Below the pieces are notes generated by a model that did not search any database, had not been told where the DNA came from, and saw only the letters and a list, made by a program, of their open reading frames with translations. The position numbers were made by a program, and so were the translations under genes. Below, in pieces: positions 17,891 to 26,306 of a stretch of DNA of 64,000 nucleotides. Numbering within the stretch: position 1 is the stretch's first letter; every line of letters starts with the position of its first letter. This DNA comes from Bdellovibrionaceae bacterium UBA1609. Its GTDB lineage: Bacteria > Bdellovibrionota > Bdellovibrionia > Bdellovibrionales > UBA1609. The stretch covers positions 1 through 64,000 of the forward strand of contig DCMZ01000012.1 of NCBI GenBank assembly GCA_002321895.1. The letters are read 5' to 3'.

Positions 17891-18250
17891 TTAAGATTCC
17901 TCTTCCATGATGCATTTAAGTGGGTGGCGGTGATTTCGAGCATACTCGTTCACTTGAAACACTTTGGTCTCCGCAATTTCGTGAGGATAGACGCCACAAA
18001 GGCCTGCCCCTTTTTGATGCACTTGCAGCATGATCGAATTGGCATTGGGTTCTGATTTCTTGAAAAACTTAACTAAAACATGAACCACAAAATCCATAGG
18101 GGTAAAATCGTCATTGAGGAGCATCACCTTATACATGGAAGGTTTTTTCAATTCCTGCTTCGGACGGGTCAGCGTCTTTGTGCCTCCCTGATCTTCTTCT
18201 CTGTCGGATCCAAAGATAATGGGTAGTTGAGGTTTGTTCTTGCTACTCAT
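17891..18250 (-). CDS. clpS: ATP-dependent Clp protease adaptor ClpS
   Basis: ClpS delivers N-degron substrates to ClpA. The 119-residue protein has a flexible charged N-terminus of about 35 residues, then the folded core with YKVMLLNDDFTPMDFVV, the VHQKGAGLCGVYPHEIAETK helix and a C-terminal HPLKCIMEEE. The acidic and hydrophobic residues that bind the N-terminal residue (NDD, PMDFV) are present. The ATG follows GGAGGAAATAGACCC. It is the first gene of clpS-clpA, and a sigma-70-like promoter can be placed at 18272-18301. Confidence 0.96.
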   Translation of the reverse strand: MSSKNKPQLPIIFGSDREEDQGGTKTLTRPKQELKKPSMYKVMLLNDDFTPMDFVVHVLVKFFKKSEPNANSIMLQVHQKGAGLCGVYPHEIAETKVFQVNEYARNHRHPLKCIMEEES

Positions 18251-18271
18251 GGGTCTATTTCCTCCACCTAC

Positions 18272-18301
18272 TTAATATGAGACACCTTTCTCTATTGTAA
18301 A
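18272..18301 (-). promoter_or_regulatory. Candidate sigma-70 promoter of clpS-clpA
   Basis: The minus strand shows TTTACA, an 18-base spacer and TATTAA, followed by about 20 bases to the clpS ATG. Both boxes differ from consensus at one or two positions. Confidence 0.4.
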
Positions 18302-18721
18302 GGTGAAAACTGAATGGGGCTAGCGGCGAGCCTTGGCTAAGAGGAAAACCCGACGGAATGAGTGCGCACAGTGTTGAGTTGATAGACAAAAAAGCTAACT
18401 TTAAGGATAAGAATCATTCGATTTGATACATAATAAGAACTCATAATGAACGTAATAAGCTTTGGAGGAATCTAACTTTGGTCTAGGCTGATTCGTAGTG
18501 AGACACGAACCTTAAAAACTGACGAATTTGGTCACTTTTGCTATCTAAACCAATGCCGTTTGTTGGCGAAGGGTTAATAATCCAGGCAGCATAAGGGTTT
18601 GCCGGCAGGGCTAGGGGTGACAACTTTTGCACAGAGGCCCTAAATGGGTAAGGTGTTGTTTTACATTGAGAATTTTGTGTTTCATTAAGACGCGACTTTG
18701 TAACGAAATGATTCAAAAACT
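18302..18721. other. Intergenic region between clpS and pilA, no gene seen
   Basis: About 420 bases lie between the clpS promoter and the pilA promoter. I see no tRNA and no frame with convincing codon use. A strong ribosome-binding-site-like GGAGGAA sits at 18463-18469, but the TTG frame after it stops at its third codon. A region just upstream of the pilA promoter (about 18680-18715) contains TTTCATT and AACGAAA half-sites that could bind an enhancer-binding activator. That is speculation. Confidence 0.4.
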
Positions 18722-18737
18722 TGGTATTTCCATTGCA
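18722..18737 (+). promoter_or_regulatory. Sigma-54 (-24/-12) promoter of pilA
   Basis: The sequence TGGTATTTCCATTGCA fits TGGYAY-N5-TTGCW with GG and GC 12 bases apart. Transcription would start near 18748, leaving a leader of about 68 bases. Pilin genes under sigma-54 with a PilS/PilR pair are well established in Pseudomonas, Myxococcus and Geobacter. No pilR lies in this window. Confidence 0.75.
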
Positions 18738-18815
18738 GCTTTTTACTGCAATGACAATAATGTAGCTGTCACATTAAAAATAAAATAAGAAAATAAGAAC
18801 GTAGGGGGATAAACT

Positions 18816-19355
18816 ATGAACATTCTTAAGTCTAACAAAGGTTTCTCGTTGATCGAGCTAATGGTGGTTGTTGCGATCATCGGTATTTTGGCATCGATTG
18901 CGGTACCAAACTTTCAAAGGTTCCAAAGAACCACTCGTCAAAAAGAAGCACAGTCTATGATGTCTGGTGTTTGGAAAGCAGAAAAAGCGTTTTTCCAACA
19001 GTACAACCAGTTTACGTCTGACTTGGTTTCTGCAGGATACCGTCCTGAGGGAACTCTGTTCTACACAGTGGGTTTTAACGCAGCAGATTCACTAGCGAAC
19101 CCAAGAAACTGGTTTTCAGCGACTGCACTTGATAACGCAATGTTTAGCTCAGCTGTTTTATGTACTGCAGGTCCATTTAACGCCACTTGTGAAGATCCTA
19201 ACCAAACTCTTCCAGGCAATACAGCAACGCCTACTGGTATTGGTGATAACGGTGCTTTTGTAATCGGTTCTTCTGGTGACATTGGTGGTACGACTTTAGA
19301 TCACTGGACACTAGACGAGAATAAAGATCTAATTAACACTCAAGATGGTCTTTAA
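18816..19355 (+). CDS. pilA: Type IV pilin (PilA-like major pilin)
   Basis: The 179-residue prepilin has a short positively charged leader and a prepilin peptidase site after Gly9. The mature protein begins FSLIELMVVVAIIGILAS with Glu at mature position 5, the hallmark of type IVa pilins. The hydrophobic N-terminal helix is followed by a globular domain with two cysteines (about residues 112 and 121) that could form a disulfide loop, and a Gly/Thr-rich C-terminus. The ATG follows GTAGGGGG. The gene has its own sigma-54-type promoter and a strong terminator, so it is probably monocistronic and highly expressed. In Bdellovibrio relatives PilA is needed for prey entry. That role here is inference. 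Confidence 0.93.
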   Translation: MNILKSNKGFSLIELMVVVAIIGILASIAVPNFQRFQRTTRQKEAQSMMSGVWKAEKAFFQQYNQFTSDLVSAGYRPEGTLFYTVGFNAADSLANPRNWFSATALDNAMFSSAVLCTAGPFNATCEDPNQTLPGNTATPTGIGDNGAFVIGSSGDIGGTTLDHWTLDENKDLINTQDGL

Positions 19356-19380
19356 GATCAACTCTTAGTTTAGAGTTAGA

Positions 19381-19412
19381 AAAGCTCCTCCTTGGTGAGG
19401 AGCTTTTTTTTT
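19381..19412 (+). terminator. Rho-independent terminator of pilA
   Basis: AGCTCCTC, a short loop and GAGGAGCT are followed by nine Ts. It is one of the strongest terminators in the window. Confidence 0.9.
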
Positions 19413-19445
19413 GTCTTAATCCCAGTAATTGTCTAAACTCAACCT

Positions 19446-20240
19446 ATGAATAAAAAATGGACCAAAAAAGATTTTGTATTAGGGCTGGTCGCCTTCGCCC
19501 TATGTGTTCTGATCTTTAGTATTCAATCCACCAAAAGCTTGTATGAAAAGCGAAATAGTTACTTGGTACCACCTCAATCCATTAAATACATGACCTTTGG
19601 CTATGAGGATGTTTTAGCGGATTCGCTATGGATTCGGTTGATTCAAGATTTCAGTACCTGTGATCCAAGTGGAAAAGCGGGCGTACAAGAGTATCTCAGG
19701 CAAGATTTAAGGTCAGAGGAATTGGATGAATCTTTGAAAGATGCGGACAGTGAAAAGCTCTATGAGTTGTATGAAGAGAAGTGGAAAGCTCCCAAATGTC
19801 ATATGAGTTGGGTCTATTATATGTTGGATCGCATCACGGATTTATCTCCAAAGTTTGATCGAGCTTATCGAACGGGTGGTCTGTTTTTGAGTATTGTACT
19901 TGATGATCGTGTGGGTGGAGAGTTGTTTTACGATAAGGCTCTGAAAGATCACCCCAACAACTGGCAGTTGGCTTACCATGCGGGCTATCATGCATTGTAT
20001 GAAACTCGAAAGTTCTCTAAGGCAGCAGATCTGTTTAAATTGGCAGCAGATAATGGAGCTCCCCACTGGGTGTATGCCCTTGCCGCTAAACTGCATGAGC
20101 GAACCGGTCGGGCCGAATTGACAGTGAGGTACCTGACAGAGGTGCTTGAGAACAATCCGGATATCAATGCTGAGCGATTTAGAGAGCGTCTCGAGATGGC
20201 TAAAGAAGTTTTAAGAAAAACTCAAAACAAAACCCAGTAA
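19446..20240 (+). CDS. Membrane-anchored TPR-like protein of unknown function
   Basis: The 264-residue protein has a basic N-terminus and one hydrophobic helix (about residues 10-28), then a soluble region that should face the periplasm. Residues 120-260 look like two or three TPR-type helical pairs (WQLAYHAGYHALYETRKFSKAADLFKLAADNGAP and the following stretch show the W/LG/Y/A/P spacing). The sequence around residues 45-70 (IKYMTFGYEDVLADSLWIRLIQDF) resembles proteins I have seen described only as hypothetical in delta-type bacteria. It lies 37 bases after the pilA terminator, so it needs its own promoter. A link to pilus assembly is possible from position only. Confidence 0.8.
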   Translation: MNKKWTKKDFVLGLVAFALCVLIFSIQSTKSLYEKRNSYLVPPQSIKYMTFGYEDVLADSLWIRLIQDFSTCDPSGKAGVQEYLRQDLRSEELDESLKDADSEKLYELYEEKWKAPKCHMSWVYYMLDRITDLSPKFDRAYRTGGLFLSIVLDDRVGGELFYDKALKDHPNNWQLAYHAGYHALYETRKFSKAADLFKLAADNGAPHWVYALAAKLHERTGRAELTVRYLTEVLENNPDINAERFRERLEMAKEVLRKTQNKTQ

Positions 20241-20286
20241 ACCCCTGATTATATTAGATTTATAGATCTGTAAAAAGTCGAATCAT

Positions 20287-20318
20287 CACCTTGACGGATG
20301 GGTGCTCGAACACATATT
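20287..20318 (+). promoter_or_regulatory. Heat-shock (RpoH-type) promoter of dnaJ
   Basis: CACCTTGACGGATG, 10 bases, then CACATATT. The first 14 bases are repeated exactly before dnaK with CACA at the same distance, and the -35 octamer and spacing are shared with htpX. Predicted start is near 20325, 33 bases before the dnaJ ATG. Confidence 0.65.
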
Positions 20319-20357
20319 TGTAGGGTCCAATATCTATCGATCGGGAAAGACGTGCAA

Positions 20358-21449
20358 ATGAGTGATGATTTTTACAATATTCTGGGTGTGGAACGTTCAG
20401 CGGATGAAGCCACAATTAAAAAGGCCTACAGAAAGCAGGCCATGAAATTCCACCCCGATAAAAACCCGGGAGATAAAGAAGCTGAGGAAAAGTTTAAAAA
20501 AGCTGCGCAGGCCTACGAAGTTTTAGGCAATCCTACAAAAAGGCAAAATTACGATCGCTTTGGTCATGCTGGTGGAGCCGGTTTTGGCGGGCAAGGTTTT
20601 GGTGATGTAGGGGATATTTTTGACGCTTTTGGAGATATTTTTGGAGATATGTTTGGTGGAGGACCAACGGGTCGACGGCGTCGTCAAGGACGTGGACCAC
20701 GGCCAGGTGCTGATCTCAGGTATTACCTTGAAGTGGATTTAGAAACTGTTCTTAGTGGGGATAAGCAGCCCATCGAGTTTGATTATGAAGTGGACTGTGG
20801 CACCTGTAATGGTTCCGGAGCAAAAGAAGGTACAACGCCAGAAACCTGTGGCCACTGTGGTGGTGCGGGGCAGGTGGTTCAGCGCCAAGGTTTTTTTCAA
20901 ATGGCCACCACATGTCCCGTGTGTCGTGGCGAAGGCACCATCATCAAGGATCCCTGTGACACCTGTCATGGGAAGGGTAGAACTAAATCCCATAAGAAAT
21001 TGGAAGTGACTGTTCCGGCTGGCATCGAAAGCGGCAATCAATTGCGACTTTCAGGCGAAGGCGAAGGCGGTTATTTAGGAGGGCCTGCGGGTCATCTCTA
21101 TGTTGAAGTGAGGGTGCGTCCGGATGATCGATTTGAACGCCAGGGCCAAAACTTGATCAGCCGAATCAATGTTAGCTATCTGCAGGCTCTTTTGGGCGCA
21201 GATCTTCAGGTGGATGGGATTGAAGGGAAAGAAGATCTCTCTTTGCCTAAAGGAACTGAGCCTGGGGATTTAGTGAAGCTTTCTGAAAAAGGGCTACCCA
21301 GCCTGCGGAGAGCCAAGCGAGGTGAGCACATATTCCAGGTTCATGTAGAATTCCCTAAAAAATTAGCTAAAAAAGAAGAGGCTTTGCTTCGAGAGATCGC
21401 CCAGTTGAAAGGTGAGGAAGTGGCTGAAAAGAAAGGCTTTTTTAGCTAA
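20358..21449 (+). CDS. dnaJ: Chaperone protein DnaJ
   Basis: DnaJ stimulates DnaK ATPase and delivers unfolded clients. I start it at ATG 20358 (MSDDFYNILGVER), giving 363 residues. A start 60 bases further up would lie inside the predicted promoter. The J domain occupies residues 1-70 with HPD at 32-34. A Gly/Phe-rich linker follows (about 75-125). The zinc domain has four CXXCXGXG-type motifs (CGTCNGSG, CGHCGGAG, CPVCRGEG, CDTCHGKG), and the C-terminal client-binding domain is complete. It precedes dnaK by 111 bases, the reverse of the usual dnaK-dnaJ order, and each gene has its own heat-shock-like promoter. Confidence 0.97.
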   Translation: MSDDFYNILGVERSADEATIKKAYRKQAMKFHPDKNPGDKEAEEKFKKAAQAYEVLGNPTKRQNYDRFGHAGGAGFGGQGFGDVGDIFDAFGDIFGDMFGGGPTGRRRRQGRGPRPGADLRYYLEVDLETVLSGDKQPIEFDYEVDCGTCNGSGAKEGTTPETCGHCGGAGQVVQRQGFFQMATTCPVCRGEGTIIKDPCDTCHGKGRTKSHKKLEVTVPAGIESGNQLRLSGEGEGGYLGGPAGHLYVEVRVRPDDRFERQGQNLISRINVSYLQALLGADLQVDGIEGKEDLSLPKGTEPGDLVKLSEKGLPSLRRAKRGEHIFQVHVEFPKKLAKKEEALLREIAQLKGEEVAEKKGFFS

Positions 21450-21461
21450 GTCCATGAAACC

Positions 21462-21493
21462 CACCTTGACGGATGATTTTATGATCACAAGTT
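21462..21493 (+). promoter_or_regulatory. Heat-shock (RpoH-type) promoter of dnaK
   Basis: CACCTTGACGGATG, 10 bases, then CACAAGTT. The first 14 bases are identical to those upstream of dnaJ. Predicted start near 21501 leaves a 60-base leader before dnaK. Confidence 0.6.
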
Positions 21494-21560
21494 AAGAGTG
21501 TGGATAAGATAAAAGCAATTTAATCCATTTATTTATGAATTATTTTAAGGAGAAACAGCA

Positions 21561-23468
21561 ATGGGTAAAATTATTGGAATTGACTTAGGAACCACAAACT
21601 CTTGTGTGGCGGTTATGGAAGGCGGAGAAGCTAAAGTGATCGTAAATGAAGAGGGAGGGAGAACCACTCCATCCATCGTGGCCTATACAAAAGATGGCGA
21701 TAAATTAGTCGGGCAAGTGGCTAAAAGGCAGGCTGTAACTAACCCCGAGAACACTGTGTATTCGGCGAAGCGTTTTATTGGACGCAGATATGGTGAAGTG
21801 GCTGATGAGACAAAGCGTGTTCCTTATCTTGTAGAAGATAAGGGTAATGGCGATTGTATTTTTGATATCAAAGGCACCAAAGTATCACCAGAAGAGATTT
21901 CTGCAGCGGTATTAGGTAAGCTTAAAAAAGTGGCTGAAGATTACTTAGGTCACGAAGTGACAGAAGCTGTAATTACGGTTCCTGCTTACTTTAACGATGC
22001 TCAACGACAAGCGACTAAGGATGCGGGTAAAATCGCTGGATTAGAAGTGAAGCGTATCATTAACGAGCCAACGGCTGCCGCTCTTGCTTATGGTTTAGAT
22101 AAAAAGGCCGAAGAGAAGATTGCTATCTTTGACTTTGGTGGTGGAACATTTGACGTTTCTATTCTTGAAGTGGGTGACAACGTTGTAGAAGTAAAAGCTA
22201 CAAACGGAGACACTCACCTGGGTGGTGATGATTTTGATGATAAGATTTTAGATTGGATGATCTCTGAGTTTAAGAAAGATCAAGGGATTGATTTAGCCAA
22301 CGATAAGATGGCTCTTCAGCGCTTAAAAGAAGCAGCAGAAAAGGCTAAAATCGAGTTAAGTACGGCTCAAGGGACGGAAATTAACCTTCCTTTCGTAACG
22401 GCAGATGCCTCTGGTCCTAAGCATTTGAACTTAACGCTTTCTCGAGCCAAGTTTGAGCAGATGGTTGATGATCTTGTACAGCGGTCTTTGGAGCCGTGTA
22501 AAAAGGCGATTAAAGATGCTGGTCTTTCTGAAAGTCAGATTGATGAAGTGGTACTTGTGGGTGGTACGACTCGTATCCCTGCCATCCAGGAAGCGGTTAA
22601 AAAGTTTTTTGGTAAAGAGCTGAACAAGTCTGTGAACCCAGATGAAGTTGTGGCTTTGGGAGCTGCAGTTCAAGGTGGGGTTTTGGCCGGTGATGTGAAA
22701 GATGTTCTTCTTCTAGACGTGACACCTCTTTCACTAGGAATTGAAACTCTGGGTGGCGTAATGACTCGCTTGATTGAGCGTAACACTACGATCCCTTCTA
22801 AGAAGTCTCAAACCTTCTCAACGGCTGCGGATAACCAAACCAGTGTGGATGTACATGTTTGCCAAGGTGAGCGTGAAATGGCGGCTGACAATAAGACTTT
22901 GGGTCGATTTGAGTTGGTAGGAATTCCACCAGCACCTAGAGGTGTTCCTCAGATTGAAGTTACTTTTGATATTGATGCCAACGGCATTATCAATGTATCC
23001 GCCAAGGATCAGGGTTCTGGTAAAGAGCAGGCCATTAAGATCACTTCTAAGTCTGGATTGACAGAGGAAGAAATCGATCAAATGGTCAAAGATGCGGAAG
23101 TGCATGCGGCTGATGACAAAAAGAAGAAAGAAGCTATTACTACTAAGAATGAATTGGACAACTTAGTTTATGCAACGGAAAAAATGGTTCAAGAGAATGA
23201 GAGCTCTCTATCTGATGCCGATAAAGAGAAGATCACTTCGGCTGTAGATGAAGCGAAAAAAGCCATTGAAGCCGATGATCTTGCAGCAATGAAGGCTGCT
23301 AGCGAGAAGCTAACAACGGCCAGCCATGAGTTGAGTTCTGTACTTTACAAGAACCAATCTGGTGGTGGAGATGCCGCCGGTGGCGCTGCAGATTCCTCTT
23401 CATCCAATTCTGAAGGTGGGGAAGATGTGATCGACGCGGACTTTAAAGACGTGAATGACACCAACTAA
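21561..23468 (+). CDS. dnaK: Chaperone protein DnaK (Hsp70)
   Basis: The 635-residue protein is a full-length DnaK. The ATPase domain starts with IIGIDLGTTNSCVAV, shows the IAIFDFGGGTFDVSIL phosphate loop near residue 190-205 and VVLVGGTTRIPAIQ near 330. The linker DVLLLDVTPLSLGIETLGG is canonical. The substrate-binding domain and helical lid follow, with a Gly/Ser-rich stretch before the conserved acidic end (EDVIDADFKDVND). The usual Leu in VHVLQGERE is Cys here, a minor oddity. AAGGAG lies 10 bases before the ATG. A strong terminator follows. No grpE is nearby. Confidence 0.98.
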   Translation: MGKIIGIDLGTTNSCVAVMEGGEAKVIVNEEGGRTTPSIVAYTKDGDKLVGQVAKRQAVTNPENTVYSAKRFIGRRYGEVADETKRVPYLVEDKGNGDCIFDIKGTKVSPEEISAAVLGKLKKVAEDYLGHEVTEAVITVPAYFNDAQRQATKDAGKIAGLEVKRIINEPTAAALAYGLDKKAEEKIAIFDFGGGTFDVSILEVGDNVVEVKATNGDTHLGGDDFDDKILDWMISEFKKDQGIDLANDKMALQRLKEAAEKAKIELSTAQGTEINLPFVTADASGPKHLNLTLSRAKFEQMVDDLVQRSLEPCKKAIKDAGLSESQIDEVVLVGGTTRIPAIQEAVKKFFGKELNKSVNPDEVVALGAAVQGGVLAGDVKDVLLLDVTPLSLGIETLGGVMTRLIERNTTIPSKKSQTFSTAADNQTSVDVHVCQGEREMAADNKTLGRFELVGIPPAPRGVPQIEVTFDIDANGIINVSAKDQGSGKEQAIKITSKSGLTEEEIDQMVKDAEVHAADDKKKKEAITTKNELDNLVYATEKMVQENESSLSDADKEKITSAVDEAKKAIEADDLAAMKAASEKLTTASHELSSVLYKNQSGGGDAAGGAADSSSSNSEGGEDVIDADFKDVNDTN

Positions 23469-23490
23469 GTTTTAATACAGGTTTTAATGG

Positions 23491-23522
23491 AAAAGGCTCT
23501 CCGCTAGGAGGGCCTTTTTTTT
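23491..23522 (+). terminator. Rho-independent terminator of dnaK
   Basis: AAGGCTCTCC, GCTA, GGAGGGCCTT form a 10-bp stem (one G-U pair) followed by a run of eight Ts. Confidence 0.88.
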
Positions 23523-23567
23523 GATTCATGCTTTGGAATGCTGGTCGATGGCCATGTGGGAGGTAGA

Positions 23568-24194
23568 TTATTCGATCCGAATGCCGTCATCTCCGAAATA
23601 AAGTAGTGCACCTATACTTATATAGCTGAATGAGTTGTCGTTAATTCTCAGTCCCATTTCTGCTGTGAATTGTAGTTTTTCAAAATTATAAGTCTTCCAA
23701 ATACTACCAAAAATGAGTTGCCCAGATAATTGGAGGTCCCCATCATAGCTGACTCCATATAAGGGGACAGAGATATAAGAATCAAAGGATCCATATTCCG
23801 TACTAAAGTTTTTGCTGACAATGGGGCCCGCGAAAACTCCGGTCTCATTGATTCCATCTGGTTTCGCGACCAAAATTCCTCCGATGGCTCCAATGGCAGG
23901 TTGTTCTTCGAAGTCCGGGTAGGGGATCCATTTGTACTGCCCTACAAAATGGTAATCCGCAAAACCAGTACCGAGTTTAAATCCTATTTCGGAGTCTGCA
24001 TCGAGAGGTAGAGACCCACCAGCAGTCAAACTCCCAAAAGTACCGGGATCAGTGATTAACTGTTGGGAAAGATGGATCTTATATTCGCCCGGATTTAAAA
24101 CTTTTCCTGACTCATGAATGGCAAGATAGGCCTGGGAAGCCAGTCCAAAAAACAAAAAACTGACAAATGTTACAAATAGAGAAATGTGTTTCAT
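23568..24194 (-). CDS. Predicted outer-membrane beta-barrel protein, unknown function
   Basis: The 208-residue protein has a signal peptide (first 22 residues, ending SQA). It then has alternating hydrophobic/polar strands with many Gly, Tyr and Phe residues and ends with YISIGALLYFGDDGIRIE, consistent with a small outer-membrane barrel of roughly eight strands. I do not recognise a family. The ATG follows GAGGAG. It is convergent with dnaK and divergent from the FecR-domain gene. Confidence 0.75.
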   Translation of the reverse strand: MKHISLFVTFVSFLFFGLASQAYLAIHESGKVLNPGEYKIHLSQQLITDPGTFGSLTAGGSLPLDADSEIGFKLGTGFADYHFVGQYKWIPYPDFEEQPAIGAIGGILVAKPDGINETGVFAGPIVSKNFSTEYGSFDSYISVPLYGVSYDGDLQLSGQLIFGSIWKTYNFEKLQFTAEMGLRINDNSFSYISIGALLYFGDDGIRIE

Positions 24195-24343
24195 TGGATC
24201 TCCTCAAATAGAGTCACTTCTAAAGTCCGGTAACGTATCATACTGGGAACTCCGGGACTATTAGATAAGTTTAGCCTCTAAATAAAAAACTAAACAAATC
24301 TTCCCTTAATGAAAAGGGATGTCGGGCCGAAAAGGAGTTTGAT

Positions 24344-25549
24344 ATGGCTTGGATATTTCGTCAAATTCTCCTTCTAGGGTTGGTGCTAGGGTGGGAGTCC
24401 GTTTGGGCTTCTGATAGCTGTGAGTGCGCGAAAATCACTTGTGGGCCATGTGAAATGTCGCAGAGTTTAAAATTCTATACTGAAAAATGTGAAGCTGGGG
24501 CAAAGACGAAGTCCTGTGCTCGACCCGTATGTGTGCCCCTAGATCCCATGCCTGAACATTGTGTTGCTGAGGCGGCAAAAGATGTCGAGCGAAAAGTCGC
24601 CAGTCAATCAAAAGCAAAACCAATCACTATGGCGCAGGCCAATGTTGAAGTAGCGACTGTGCAAAAGTTCAGAGGTTCCGCTTGGGTAAAATCGGCTCTT
24701 AATAAAAAATCGACCATCCAAAAAGACATGAAGATCTACGAAACAGATACGATCATAACGGGTAGTAAAAGTGCAGTGGTTCTTATCTTTAACGATTTGA
24801 ATCGGGTTTTTATACATGCTGATACAGAGGTTCAAATTACCGAATACACTCAGGCTAAAGAGAAAAAGCGTAGACGGGCACTATTGGATCTCAAGAAGGG
24901 TAAGTTGCGAAGTTCGGTGAAGCAAAAATATGAAAACTCACAACAGTCTTTCTACCGGGTTCGCTCAAAATCTGCGGTGGCGGGGGTCCGAGGGACTGAT
25001 TTCGTGGTAGAAATTAGTAGCGGCACTAAGCAAGAAACAAAAATCTCAACCCTCTCCGGTGAGGTAGGACTGAGTGGTCGGTTTGAGGATGCTAAAGTGG
25101 TATCAGTTCCCAATGGACACAGAGCCAGCTTTGTAGTTAATACGGCTGATAACTCAATGTTTGATGATTCTGAAAAGAGAGAGTTTGCGGCAAAGGGCTA
25201 CTTAACTCCTGTTTATAAGATGTCAGATCATCAAGTGAAAGAAATCACCTATGAAATGAGTATTGCCCGGTTTGATGCTCCTGAAAAGAAGCCCAAAAAA
25301 GAAGTTAAGCCGAAAATGGTCTCCTCAGATGTTTGCCAATCACCTTCGGCACAATTGAATCAGTGTCTATGGACTTGCAGTGGAAACCCTAAGGGTCAAA
25401 ATGAATGCAGAATAGATCTTCCGTCGGTGTCATGCGTGCGGAAGAGATGTAATGCGAATGGGGAATGGAAAGAGGAGACTCGAATCCCAGCTAGTGAATC
25501 TTTTCAATGTCCTGCAGAGGGATATACTGTAAAGGCCTGTGATTATTAA
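24344..25549 (+). CDS. Exported FecR-domain protein with cysteine-rich ends
   Basis: The 401-residue protein has a signal peptide (about residues 1-22) and a cysteine-rich N-terminal segment of about 45 residues with roughly ten Cys. A FecR-type beta domain spans about 100-245, with its conserved SAVAGVRGTDFVVEI core near residue 210 and a preceding hexad LRSSVKQKYENSQ. A Lys/Pro linker (about 318-325) leads to a second cysteine-rich segment at the end (about 328-401). There is no sigma-factor gene beside it, so this is not a FecI/FecR regulator. Stand-alone exported FecR proteins probably act as cell-surface scaffold or ligand-binding proteins. The ATG has AAGGAG 6 bases upstream. A paralogue lies at 46945-47586. 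Confidence 0.82.
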   Translation: MAWIFRQILLLGLVLGWESVWASDSCECAKITCGPCEMSQSLKFYTEKCEAGAKTKSCARPVCVPLDPMPEHCVAEAAKDVERKVASQSKAKPITMAQANVEVATVQKFRGSAWVKSALNKKSTIQKDMKIYETDTIITGSKSAVVLIFNDLNRVFIHADTEVQITEYTQAKEKKRRRALLDLKKGKLRSSVKQKYENSQQSFYRVRSKSAVAGVRGTDFVVEISSGTKQETKISTLSGEVGLSGRFEDAKVVSVPNGHRASFVVNTADNSMFDDSEKREFAAKGYLTPVYKMSDHQVKEITYEMSIARFDAPEKKPKKEVKPKMVSSDVCQSPSAQLNQCLWTCSGNPKGQNECRIDLPSVSCVRKRCNANGEWKEETRIPASESFQCPAEGYTVKACDY

Positions 25550-25628
25550 GATTCCAGAAAAGAAATCATTACACTAACAATTTCAAAAATATTCGTGCTA
25601 GCTTTCTGCTACAAGTTGGGAGGCTCTG

Positions 25629-26108
25629 GTGAAATATTTTTCTATTCTTTTTACACTGCTATTTGTGATTTCCAATTCAGCGTTGGCTGAAAGTTGCTAC
25701 TCTCCTGGAGAGGAGTATGAATATCCAGGTACAGTGCTCGCAGAGCTTTGCCGTTTAGATTGGAAGCCTTCGGCTTCTGGTTATAATCTTGGTTTTATGG
25801 GGCAGATATGCGCGACTATGGTTTATGAAACTGGAAATGGTTCCATTCAGAAAGTTGAACGTGATTTATCAGAGGGTAGAAATTCTGCCTGGCTAAAGAA
25901 GGCTCTTGTTGAATCATTCGTAATCAACTCTCACGTTGATGCTGAATCCGGAAACGTGGATTTGGGTTACACTTGGCAATTTATTAAGAGTCTTGCTGAG
26001 TCAAGAAACGCTTCCATAGCGAATTTAGCTGAAGGCCTTGTCATTCAATTTCTCTATGAGGAACAGTTTGGACACAGTTTTGGTCCGAATTGCTACGGCG
26101 AAGAATAG
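25629..26108 (+). CDS. Small exported protein of unknown function
   Basis: The 159-residue protein starts with GTG, preceded by GGGAGG, and has a signal peptide (residues 1-21, ending LAE). The mature part has five cysteines that may be oxidised in the periplasm, and is otherwise mixed and soluble. I recognise no family. It ends about 170 bases before a two-way terminator. Confidence 0.7.
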   Translation: MKYFSILFTLLFVISNSALAESCYSPGEEYEYPGTVLAELCRLDWKPSASGYNLGFMGQICATMVYETGNGSIQKVERDLSEGRNSAWLKKALVESFVINSHVDAESGNVDLGYTWQFIKSLAESRNASIANLAEGLVIQFLYEEQFGHSFGPNCYGEE

Positions 26109-26275
26109 TCTCTTATAGGGATAAATTTGAATTATAGGGTCCAACTTTTTGTCATTAAATAAGAGGTCGACAGTTATTACCAGTTTTATATAAACAGGTT
26201 TGAGTTGAGCTGGCACGTATATTGGAATAGTTATTGATACCTGGTTTTAAAAACCTGGGCCCTGCTAAAAATACC

Positions 26276-26306
26276 AAAAAGAGTCACATCGATGTGGCTC
26301 TTTTTT
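26276..26306. terminator. Bidirectional terminator
   Basis: AAAGAG-CACATCGATGTG-CTCTTT is a long palindromic stem bordered by A and T runs on both sides. It serves both the plus-strand gene ending at 26108 and the minus-strand gene ending at 26305, whose stop overlaps it. Confidence 0.85.

Noticed and set aside
18310..18345. Heat-shock promoter before clpS (AGCCCCATTC on the minus strand)
   Set aside because: The -10-like part fits, but the upstream CTTAGCC is a poor -35 and its spacing is about two bases longer than in htpX, dnaJ and dnaK.
18483..18716. 77-codon minus-strand frame between clpS and pilA
   Set aside because: It has a TTG start without a ribosome binding site, unlikely composition, and overlaps the region upstream of the sigma-54-type promoter of pilA.
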